Positions 55,827 to 64,000 of a DNA stretch of 64,000 nucleotides are shown in pieces. This DNA is from Rehmannia glutinosa. Taxonomy: Eukaryota > Streptophyta > Magnoliopsida > Lamiales > Orobanchaceae. Numbering within the stretch: the stretch's first letter is position 1; each line of letters starts with the position of its first letter. Location: assembly GCA_016081115.2 (NCBI GenBank), contig CM071930.1, forward strand, positions 34,115,641 to 34,179,640, in the 5' to 3' direction. Under the pieces are notes generated by a model. The model worked only from the letters and a program-made list of their open reading frames with translations, had not been told where the DNA came from and did not search any database. A program made the position numbers and the translations under genes.

Positions 55827-57675
55827 TCATGAAGATAATATCCATTGGGGGGCATCCCACCAAGAGGAGTCACACGTGAACTTGCTGAGATGGTCCGCAA
55901 CACGATTGCCTTCTCGATAGATGTGAGAAACCACTACATGCATCTGGGAAAGTAGAAAGAGAGAATAACGCCATTGATTAAGCGGCACGCCAAATGGAGC
56001 CCGTCGAGATCTAAAAAGGCCAACAACATATGTAGAGTCCAATTCCAGAAATATTAGTCCAACCCTTGCGAAAAGCATAGGAGATTGCGGTCATGGCAAA
56101 GAACTGACCTCAAAAAGCAAAGCCCATTCCACACTGCTCCACGAAACACCCACGAAAAATCCTCGATAGGTACGGAAATGCCTCGGATACGACCTGGAGC
56201 TCCGATAGCACTACCATCTATGTTGACTTTAATCCAGCCAGGAAGGGGAAGAAACAAAGGCACTGGGATAATGCGAGGGGCCTTAAGGGCGTCCACTAAC
56301 CTTCATTGAAGACAAAGAAGATCCTCCCGGGTATTCTCGCATGCACCCTTTGTCAGCGAAGCACTCAATAATCATGGTTCTCAATCAACAAGCGCCGTAT
56401 CAAGTCCAATGTTTGTGATTAAAGATCACGCTCATTTCTTATGTGCCAAATAAGCCATATGCAAGAAACAATCGCCACCCTCCGGAGAAAAAGCAATGGA
56501 AATGAAATTCCATTAAATGAACCATAAAATCGTTGAAGCTATAGACGTTACAAAAAGCCACCACAAATGAACCCGCAATCCAGTCCCAAAGAGCTCCTGC
56601 AAAATTGCAAGAAACAAAAATGTGATCGATCGATTCCGAATGAGAGTTACAGAGACAGCAAGCAGTAGGACCGATAAATCCTTTGGGGCGGTGAATGTCC
56701 ATGACTGTCAGACGTCCGAATATCGCCCGCCTTCCCTCTTCAATGTATCAAACGCCTTTTGGATATCAATTTTCAAGATCATATTCGAATTCGTGCGGCC
56801 CTGCAAGACGTTGAACCCTTCAGAGACTATGGCAATACAATCATGAATCTACCTTCCCGGGATAAACCCAAACTGCGTCAGAGATAAATAGGCAGCAATA
56901 ATCAAGCCCAAATGCGTAGCCAAAATCTTCGTGATGATCTTAAATAGAAAATTGCTCATAACAATCGGGCAAAAGCTTTCAATGACATTAGCATCCTTAG
57001 TCTTTGGGATGCGTGCCATAAAGCTGGCATTCAAGCCCAAAGGTCCCAGAAATGGCGATAAAAAATCCCATTGAACCCGTCTGGCCCCGGAGAACTATCT
57101 GAGTCCATATCAAAAACCACTTTCTTAATCTCTGAATCCGAGGGAATGGCTGTAAGGCTTGCATTATCCTGCGCCCCAACCCTTGGAGAAATGACCTGGT
57201 CGAGTAAAGAGTAATCCGAGTCGGAATCCCCGGTGTCTGCGAAGAGCTCCTTATTGAAAGAAATGATATGATCCCCAAGGACCATTGTATCCTCCGTGTA
57301 GCTGCCTGCCACCAGAAGCCCCTGGATCCCCGTGCGCCCCGTACGAATCTGGTTGCGCCGATGAAAAATGCCGTATTACGATCCCCATCCTTAAGCCACG
57401 CAGAACGCGCCTTTTGCTTAAGGAATTCATATTGTAATAGCAGCGTCTAAGAGAGCCTCATTTGGGCGTCCAGCTCACTATCCCTGAGAGCAACGGTATA
57501 ACCCAAAGTCTCGATGTCTGCCTGAATCTAACGAACTTGCTCCATCTGAAATTCCACCCCTACGGTTAACATCCCCCAACACCTCTCGGTTCCAGTCTTT
57601 AATAACCTGTCGCAACCGTTTGAGCTTCCACATGACACGCAGCAAGGGTTGGGCGTGTCGCGTGGAGAAACCCAA
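55827..57675 (-). pseudogene. LINE L-E ORF2, RT to RNase H with deletion
   Basis: RT start SSPGPDGFNGIFYRHFWD (57,031-57,312) and FLFKIITKILATHLG to FGFIPGR (56,849-57,040), then a KAFDTLK-type block joined near 56,735 directly to the zf-RVT region (CCLCNSHSESIDHIFVSC, 56,439-56,702). YADD is absent. RNase H remnants: GWIKVNIDGSAIGAPG (56,054-56,296) and SHIYREGNRVADHLS (55,827-56,078). Confidence 0.85.
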
Positions 57676-57713
57676 GAAGCGATAACCAAATCCCGGAATG
57701 AATCATGATGAAC

Positions 57714-58451
57714 TCACATACGCTGAAAATGGAACGGAATCGGTCCCCTGTTAATGGAAGAAGAACAAGAAACCAAAATGGGGTGGTGATCTGATCCAAT
57801 GCGTGGAAGGACTAAGCCCTTGACAACTTGCCAAAAAGAGAAATATTGACAAGTTGCTAGGACTCGGTCCAACTTAGCCTGAAGTAGTGATAGAGGCCTT
57901 CGAGGGGAGCACCAAGTAAATAAATTCCCCATAGTCGGTACTGCAAGCAAACTAGCATCCTCCACGAAATCCCTGAAATCCTGACAAGAGGCCTGGGACA
58001 AAGTACTACTGCCTGAGCGCTCATGATGTCCCAAAACCGCATTAAAATCCCCAATAAGCAGCAAACCCGTAAGACCCAGACTCCTCAACTCCAACCAAAG
58101 AGCACGCCGAGCAGTATGATCACAAAACCCATGAGCAAAAGCAACATGAAAAACCATAGAACCAAAATGAACTTGTAAAACAATACATTGTGCAAAGGAC
58201 CAAACCTGGTTAAGAACGGAGATACCAGCATCGCGAAATACCCAAATATCCGCCCGTCCATTTCCCCGAAAGTTTTGAGCCACAAAAGTCAAACCCAAGC
58301 TATTCCAATAAGAATCCGAAATCGCCGAAATGTCCACCTTAGGTTCACAGATAGCCAAAATAGAAGGCTTATGCTTTTGACATAAAGCCTTAAGAACATT
58401 GCGAGAAGCAACATTCCCAATCCCCCGGATGTTCCAGAAGATGCAATTCAT
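57714..58451 (-). pseudogene. LINE L-E endonuclease (complete domain)
   Basis: Starts at ATG 58,451 and is open for 245 codons: MNCIFWNIRGIGNVASRN, AICEPKVD (catalytic Glu), LLLIGDFNAVLG, FTWCSPR, RIGSDHHPILVSC (Asp-His). These are the conserved endonuclease-exonuclease-phosphatase motifs. The ORF1 stop TGA overlaps the start as ATGA (58,448-58,451). The domain is intact but the element cannot move because its RT is deleted. Confidence 0.9.
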
Positions 58452-58696
58452 TGATGTGGTGGGGGAGGTTGCGCCCGTGACGAACGCACGGTGAAGACCG
58501 AGGTGTGTTTTGAAGCCGATTCCGACGATTGAGATTGTCCCGCTTCATCTTCATAGTCTGCTCATCTTTTAGATGCAGCAAAGTCTATTTCATGCGGCCC
58601 TGGGCGATCCAATTCAACAGTGATGTCATGAATTGCTGGTGATGGACCATTGGTGACACTCTGGATTAATCCGGATTTAGCTGAGTCCAGAGAGCT

Positions 58697-59608
58697 TGAT
58701 ACGGATTGTATAAAGGACCCATTGAATATATCGATTCAAGAACCCAACGTATATAAGTAGGCAGCGGATATTCCAGATCGATGATCTAGTTTAATCTTAC
58801 CTAGAGCTTTATAACCTTGACCCGTTGGCTATATGATCAACCAAGAACCTTGGTATGATGAACACCACAAGATATTGCTCAAGTATCTTGATAAGTTCTT
58901 AAACAATTGAAAACTCTACAAAGAGAATTTCAACTCACAAAGGCAAATGCCAATTTCAATATATCAATCAATTCCCCCTTTCTTACATGGGCTGCCATGC
59001 TTTATAGTTACAATATGATACTTCAATGTTAATCCCGAATTGGCTTTTCATGGGATTTGAAGAGACATTCTTGACCCCTTTTACTAGTCTTACAAGATAG
59101 AAAATGACTCTCCCAAGTTTGGCTTTCATGGGATTTGAAGAGACACTCTTGTGGGATGTGAAGAGACACTCTAGACTACCTTTACTAGACTTGGAACTAT
59201 GACTCTTAGACTTACATTATTGAATAGTTATTCTTGACCAAATTAACTTAACTAAGACACTTTGACTAACAAAATGCTGAAAATTGACCATTCTAAGCAA
59301 AATGGAAAATCACTCTTAATGGGCTTGATGTGTTGGACGAAAATAATGGCCCATAAGCTCCAAAATAAGTCTCCAATTCAGATTCATGCTTGAGCCCAAC
59401 TTATTATATGCAATCTGGCCCAACAACTTGAATAACATTCATTACTTGGCCTTCTATTGAGCTTCCTTGCATATTTTCTTTAATTTCAGCAACAAGAGTC
59501 ATTAAAGCTTGCTTGATTTGTTTAGCTCTTGCTCTCGTGATTGGACCTCCATGAATCATCATTGGTTCTTTATTTCCTTGAGTCGTAATTGCGGGATGGT
59601 CTCCATCA
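58697..59608 (-). repeat. 3' LTR of Ty3 copy T2
   Basis: TG...CA, about 912 bp, homologous to the T1 LTRs but clearly more diverged, with small indels. It is followed by the T1-like polypurine tract and internal sequence, so this is a truncated element and not a solo LTR. Confidence 0.9.
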
Positions 59609-60030
59609 TTCCCATCTTCTTCGAAAGGATTCGTCCTCGAATCTGATTCTGCATTAAAAGGAGACAGATCAGACACATTAAAGTAGCACTCACATTATAC
59701 TCACCTGGAAGATCAATCTTGTAGGCATTGTCGTTGATCTTTGAAATCACTTGAAATGGTCCATCCCCCCTTGGTTGTACCTTGGACTTCCGCTTTGCTG
59801 GAAACCTTTCTTTTCTCAAGTGCAGCCAAAACCAATCTCCTGGTTCAAAGATTACTTATTTTCGACCCTTGTTGGCTTGTTTAACATATCGCTCGGTTTG
59901 CTTCTCAATATTAAGTTTCACCTTTTCATGCAACTTCTTTACCAATTCTGCCTTAGCTTTTCCATCAAGACTTGCTTGCTCTTCAATAGGGATAGGAACA
60001 AGATCAAGTGGACTCAATGGATAAAATCCA
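59404..60030 (-). pseudogene. T2 pol C-terminus
   Basis: The frame 59,404-59,676 (SRTNPFEEDGNDGDHP; GGPITRARAKQIKQALMTLV) ends inside the LTR, as in T1; the frame 59,559-59,819 has GPFQVISKINDNAYKIDLPG. This copy keeps CTG and CAG where T1 has CG (for example ATCTGATTCTGCATT near 59,640 versus ATCGATTCGCATT near 36,042). Ty3 homology stops near 60,030 at the L-F join and resumes at 63,712. Confidence 0.88.
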
Positions 60031-60142
60031 TGCGGGCCTTTTGCTTAAGGAATTCAGACTGTGACTGCAACGTCTGCGAAATCTTCAACTGGGCATCCAG
60101 CTCTGCGAAAGCCTCAATATCTGCCTGAATTTGACGAAGAAG

Positions 60143-61054
60143 CTACATCTGGCTCTCCACGCTGCGATTAACATCCCCAAACACATCCCTGTTCCAATCT
60201 TTAATAACATATTGCAACCGCTTGAGCTTCCTCATGACACGCAATAAGGGGTTGTGCATGTCACATGGAGCGCCCCAAGAGGTTGTAACCAAATCCCGGA
60301 ATAAATCGTGTTGAACCCACATACGCTGAAAACGAAATGCAACCGGACCCCTGCTAATGGTCAAAGAACATGAAACCAAAATAGGGTGGTGATCCGAGCC
60401 AATGCGAGGAAGAACTAAACCCTTTACGTCCTGCCAAAGCGCAAAAAATGGACAAGTTGCGAGGGCTCTGTCCAACTTCGCCTGAAGTAAAGATAGAGGC
60501 CTACGGGGTGAGCACCAAGTAAATGAATTCCCCGTAGTGTGCACCGCAAACAAACCAGCGTCCTCCATGAAATCCCTGAAGTCCTGACACGAGGCTTGGG
60601 AAAGAGTATCATTGCGCGAGCGCTCATGATGTCCCAAAACCGCATTAAAATCCCCAACAAGTAACAGATCAGTAAGACCCAAATTCCTCAAATCCAGCCA
60701 GAGCTCACGTCGTGCAATGTAATCACACATACCATGAGTGAAGCCAACATGAAAAATCAAAGCACCAAACTGAACTTGGAAAACGATACATTGAGTAGAA
60801 GACCAAACCTGGTTAAGGATTGAGATTGTGGAGTCGTGAAGAACCCAAATGTCTGGCCGTCCAATGCCTCGAAAACTTTGACCCGCCAGAACCAAACCCA
60901 GGCTATGCCAGTACGAATCGGAAATAGTCGAGATGTCCACCTTAGGTTCACAAATAGCAAAAATCGAAGGCTTATGCTTTTGACATAAAGCCTTAAGAAC
61001 ATTGCGAGATGCAACATTCCCAATCCCCCGGATGTTCCAGAAGATGCAATTCAT
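60143..61054 (-). pseudogene. LINE L-F endonuclease, fused in frame to ORF1
   Basis: The ORF2 start ATG (61,054) is in the same frame as the ORF1 end (PPPTVS then MNCIFWNIRGIGNV), without a stop, because of a one-base difference from L-E. The endonuclease is complete: AICEPKVDIST, LLLVGDFNAVLGHHERS, FTWCSPRRPLSL, LPRIGSDHHPILVSCS. The frame ends near 60,143. Confidence 0.88.
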
Positions 61055-62462
61055 TGAGACGGTGGGGGGTGGCGCCCATGACGATCGCACGGTAAAAACA
61101 GGCGTGTGGTGCATAGCGGAGTTTGACGGTTGAGTATGACCTGCTTCATATGCGTAGTCTGCCCATCTCTTGGTAGCGGCAAAATTCATCTCGTGTGGTT
61201 CTGAACTCTCCGCTTCAACAGTAACGTCGTGAGCTGGGGGCGACGGTCCCGATGTAACCTTTCGGAGCATTCTATCTTTAGCCACATCCAAGGAGCTATC
61301 CCAGAAGGCACGACTCAAAGCACGGATATGCTTCCCCAAAGGATGCTGAACCGTAATGGGCATAATGTGAGAGACCATTCCCGTATTGTAAGTATTGGTC
61401 TTGGGAGACGATTCCCTAGCCGGATAATCTGCATGGTAATCTGCTGGTTGCTGCTCCTGGGGGTCCACTGAATCAAGAGCCTCGAAGGTATTAGCAAGAT
61501 GAATGTCTGAAGAGCAAGTGACTATAGCGCGAGGTGGAGATCCTGCGCGCATAGCCGAACCCGTAGTTCCCATTGAGTCATCAACGGCCTTGCCCTTGTC
61601 CTGCTGAACAGGACGGTAAACCTTACGAACTCGGAGCGACCTCGCCGCATCAATTCCAACGAGTATCCGGGGCCCTTGATTGTCCCTGGGCCGGGGGCGC
61701 ACGCCCTTCTGCGGGCGTATTTTCCGCATTGTTAAGATGACAGGAAGTTGTTGAATGTCCCGTAACGCTACACCTTGAACAAAACTGAGGGAGTTTTTCA
61801 TAACCGATGGAAACAAAAGAGCACTTGCCCGTGCGTTCAACCATAATGTGTTCCTCCAATGGCTTGGAAAGATCAATATCCACCAGAACCCGAACAAAAT
61901 GACCCAAAGATCCATCCAGAGAATGCTGATCGATCTGTAATGGGTTCCCAAGAGCACTGGCGATCCCCATGATGTTGCTGGGGTCCCAGTATTCTAGACT
62001 GAGTTCAAAAATACGTACCCAAACGCTGGCCACTGAAGTTTGGACCTTATACGGGTTGAAGTCCGGCACCCATGGGGAGAGACGTATAGTTCCCGGATTG
62101 AGCGCCCAATTTATCCAAACCTGAGCTCGAGCACGGTCCTGCGCATTAGAAAACTTAACACAAAAAAATCCCTTACCCAGGGGGATTAGTTTCCAATCAG
62201 TTTTAATGCCCCATAATTCAGATTGGCGTTTATGCAAAGGCATTGTCGCCCATGGTTTGTTGCCTTTACCCAAAATCACCCTTCCAATTAAGGAATACGA
62301 GAATTCAGCGAGACGTTGTTGATACACATTTTCATCTATAGTAATTGAGTAATAATCGCCTTTTCTAACCGGCTTAGGGATAGAGTTGGATTTCCCAGAA
62401 ACCACGTGTGAAAAGGATTCGAAGTTACCTTGTGCTTGCGGAGTAGAATCCAAGTCGTGGTG
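61050..62462 (-). pseudogene. LINE L-F ORF1 (DUF4283 and CCHC)
   Basis: The frame 61,650-62,480: SLIGRVILGKGNKPWATM, VASVWVRIFELSLEYWDPS, FVRVLVDIDLSKPLEEHIMV, then a CCHC knuckle CSRCSVTGHSTTSC (C-X2-C-X4-H-X4-C, near 61,740-61,785). A shift near 61,700 moves to the frame 60,143-61,957, which continues the basic C-terminal part (ILVGIDAARSLRVRKVYRPV) to the ORF2 start. The first residues of the 62,480 frame come from L-G in antisense. Best reference for ORF1 in the window. Confidence 0.87.
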
Positions 62463-63711
62463 GAATGGAGGGCTATACACAACCGATTGGCAGTCCAGGA
62501 TTCTTTACGAGATAGGGGAAGTTTTACTGGCCCTTCGGTTTGTGTTCTTTGCAGGGAATCGGGGGAATCGGTTGATCACTTATTTGTTTCTTGTGCTTTT
62601 GCAGGGCATATATGGCGTTGGATCTTCCAAGCCTTTCACGTGAACCCCCTCCAGGCTTACAGTTTCAATGAACTGCTGGTACGGCTTATGTCTCTTCATT
62701 TTAGTGACCAGGTCGCTTTCCTTTGGCGTGTGGCAATATTGTCCTGCATCTGGCTTATTTGGCACATCCGTAATGAGCTGATTTTCCACAACAAAGTCTG
62801 GACTCCGGAGGCGGTGCTCATTCACCTACAGGTACTCATTGTTGAATCAGCATCTTTGGACCGGGGATGCATGAATAACGATCAGCAGGACCTCTTTATC
62901 CTGCGTGGTTTAAGAGTTCCCGGAAGGGCTAGGCATGCTCCGAAGATTGTGAAGGTCCAGTGGCAAAAACCCCTCCCGGGTTGGATCAAGGTTAACACGG
63001 ATGGCAGCGCTTTAGGGGCGCCGGGCAATCTAACAGCCTCCGGTGTCGGAATTGTAGAGGATTCTTTCGTGGATGCTTTGTCCATCACTGTGGTTCAGGG
63101 TACGCATTTGAAGCTGAATTGGTTGCAGCAATGTGGGCGATTCAATACGCATTTGCAAATGGCTGGACGTAACTTTGACTAGAATCGGATTAGATGTATG
63201 TGGTGAACCTAATGGAGAAGAGAACGATGGAGGTCCCATGGCGCCATCTTAGCTATTGGCGCCAAACCTTGCATCTGCTCAGTGGCATTGATCTTGTAGT
63301 CTCTCATATCTTTTGCGAAGGCAATCGGGTGGCAGACATGCTGAGCAAGAAGACGGAGAGTGGCACCTGGTGGGACGTTCCGCCCACAGACCTTCTTCGC
63401 TACCTCACTGATGATTATGTTGGCCAATCCAACTATAGGTTTGTTACTTAATGCGCCACCGCTTCAGGTTTCTTTTTAGGCGCCTTTTTCTGGGGGTACT
63501 CTTTTTCCTTCCAAGGGTTTTTCCCACAAGGGTGGGTTTTACCTTGGAAGGTTTTAACGAGGCCCCAACCATTCAGCCATTTGGTCGGCTTGTGAACACT
63601 TCGTTTTGGTTGTTGACATTATTTCCAGGCTTTCATTTGGTTACCTGATCTGCCTGTGATCAGGATTACTCTTTTTCATTTTTTATATATAATTCGCACT
63701 TATTCAAAAAA
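62463..63711 (+). mobile_element. LINE L-G (3' part: zinc-binding region, RNase H, tail)
   Basis: The frame 62,430-63,182: CVLCRESGESVDHLFVSC, ELLVRLMSLHFSDQVAFLWR, GWIKVNTDGSALGAPGN; after a break at 63,060-63,190 (eroded) SHIFCEGNRVADMLSKK (63,194-63,451). The 3' UTR has the conserved GGTTTTAACGAGGCCCC segment, the hairpin 63,644-63,664 and a short A tract (63,705-63,711). It follows directly on inverted L-F. Confidence 0.88.
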
Positions 63712-63757
63712 ATGAAATGTGCCATTTTAGAAAATCTATCAACAACCACAAACACGA
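63712..63757 (-). pseudogene. Ty3 T2 integrase scrap
   Basis: 46 bases matching T1 36,779-36,825 (GTGCCATTTTAGAAAATC and following), coding on the minus strand for the integrase core (RFSKMAHF). It marks the far side of the L-F/L-G insertion in T2. Confidence 0.85.
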
Positions 63758-63787
63758 AAGAGGCTTGTTATTGATTACAAAGCTCTG
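63758..63787 (+). pseudogene. Viral RT scrap
   Basis: About 29 bases matching viral RT (GGCTTGTTATTGATTACAAA, coding LVIDYKA), as at 3,321-3,349. It is too short for more than a sequence match, but the match is continuous. Confidence 0.7.
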
Positions 63788-64000
63788 GTGACATTCTTCT
63801 TGACTGGAAAATTCTCTCTTTAGGGTTTTGCTCTCTCCTCTCTTTTGCACACGGTTTGGATGGCCAACCCTTCTCCTCCGGTGCCCGCGCCGGTCATGGC
63901 CTTGCCAGAGTCTTTGGCTTTCTCCGGTCTAACTTCGAACTTTGAACCATACCATGCACGTTCCTCTCCAACGAAAATTGCCAAATCCATTGACGTTAAC
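63788..64000 (+). CDS. Pyrimidine-rich leader and start of an unassigned reading frame
   Basis: A CT-rich stretch (63,788-63,859) precedes an ATG at 63,860 with 47 codons open to the window edge, beginning MANPSPPVPAPVM and including FSGLTSNFEPYHARS. The CT-rich leader and Pro/Ser-rich start resemble the 5' end of LINE L-B (4,799-4,960), so it may be ORF1 of another LINE. It does not match the LINEs here at sequence level. A host gene start cannot be excluded. Confidence 0.35.

Larger units (their letters stand above)
55589..58696 (-). mobile_element. LINE L-E, internally deleted
   Basis: A more diverged member of the family. Tail T run at about 55,587-55,592, hairpin 55,633-55,653, conserved 3' segment (GGTTTTTAACGAGGCCCC), RNase H, zf-RVT, RT start, endonuclease and ORF1 end. 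The middle of the RT is missing (join near 56,735). The 5' end is cut at 58,696 by Ty3 T2. Confidence 0.88.
60031..62462 (-). mobile_element. LINE L-F (inverted 5' part of a LINE inserted in T2)
   Basis: Carries most of ORF1 and the ORF2 endonuclease on the minus strand, ending at 60,031 between the endonuclease and the RT. At about 62,462 it meets L-G, the 3' part of the same type of LINE on the plus strand. Ty3 sequence flanks the pair on both sides with about 0.35 kb of Ty3 missing, so L-F plus L-G is best read as one inverted (twin-primed) insertion. Confidence 0.85.

Noticed and set aside
58697..59608. Solo LTR of Ty3
   Set aside because: The LTR is followed by the polypurine tract and pol sequence, with further Ty3 sequence at 63,712-63,757; the element is truncated and interrupted, not a solo LTR.
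60143..61957. 604-codon open frame as a host gene
   Set aside because: It is LINE ORF1 end fused to the endonuclease of ORF2; motifs CEPKVD, GDFNAVLG and GSDHHP are those of LINEs.
1..64000. An intact viral genome able to express a full polyprotein
   Set aside because: Every copy shows multiple stops, frameshifts or deletions as given; even allowing for consensus errors, E3, E5, E6 and E7 are structurally incomplete and E2 carries an in-frame TGA and an altered protease site shared with its duplicate.

Overview
This window is nuclear DNA from a flowering plant, in a nest of transposable elements and old viral insertions. I found no host gene. Almost everything belongs to three repeat classes: (i) endogenous copies of one DNA pararetrovirus (Caulimoviridae) with a single polyprotein in the order movement protein, coiled-coil linker, coat protein with CCHC finger, aspartic protease, reverse transcriptase, RNase H, C-terminal domain; (ii) L1-type plant LINEs with an endonuclease, a reverse transcriptase and a terminal RNase H; (iii) a Ty3/gypsy LTR retrotransposon. 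The one-polyprotein layout resembles petuviruses and the endogenous florendoviruses; the genus is not settled here and the host species cannot be named.

Layout. 1-12,470: viral copy E1 (+), interrupted by LINE L-A (518-3,139, 5'-truncated) and LINE L-B (4,799-11,505, full length, 16-bp target duplication). 12,470-19,400: E2 (+), a nearly complete head-to-tail viral unit (about 6.9 kb from primer site to primer site). 19,400-22,487: E3 (+), an internally deleted unit of about 2.6 kb. 22,488-24,516: LINE fragment L-C1. 24,517-27,330: E4 (-), inverted. At 27,327 the block that began at 13,829 starts again: 13,829-27,330 and 27,327-47,229 are a direct tandem duplication of about 13.5 kb. Its second copy carries a complete Ty3 element, T1 (35,109-41,832, 5-bp target duplication), absent from the first. 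47,230-52,936: scrambled viral pieces in both orientations (E4' protease end, E5, E6, E7). 52,937-58,696: two LINEs on the minus strand, L-D and L-E. 58,697-63,757: a second Ty3 copy, T2, broken by an inverted-plus-direct LINE insertion (L-F/L-G). 63,788-64,000: a pyrimidine-rich leader and the start of an unassigned reading frame, perhaps another LINE.

How the parts work together: the viral units carry their own promoter (a 39-bp-period array of GTGTCC/GGACAC palindromes, then a TATATAA box), a leader and an initiator-tRNA-Met primer site. At two places a sense and an inverted promoter face each other across a captured LINE fragment, which could yield double-stranded RNA. No viral polyprotein in the window is intact.

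A caution that affects every frame call: in several blocks CAG and CTG trinucleotides are selectively lost or garbled relative to sister copies. This looks like a consensus error in a CHG-methylated, repetitive region and accounts for many of the frameshifts.
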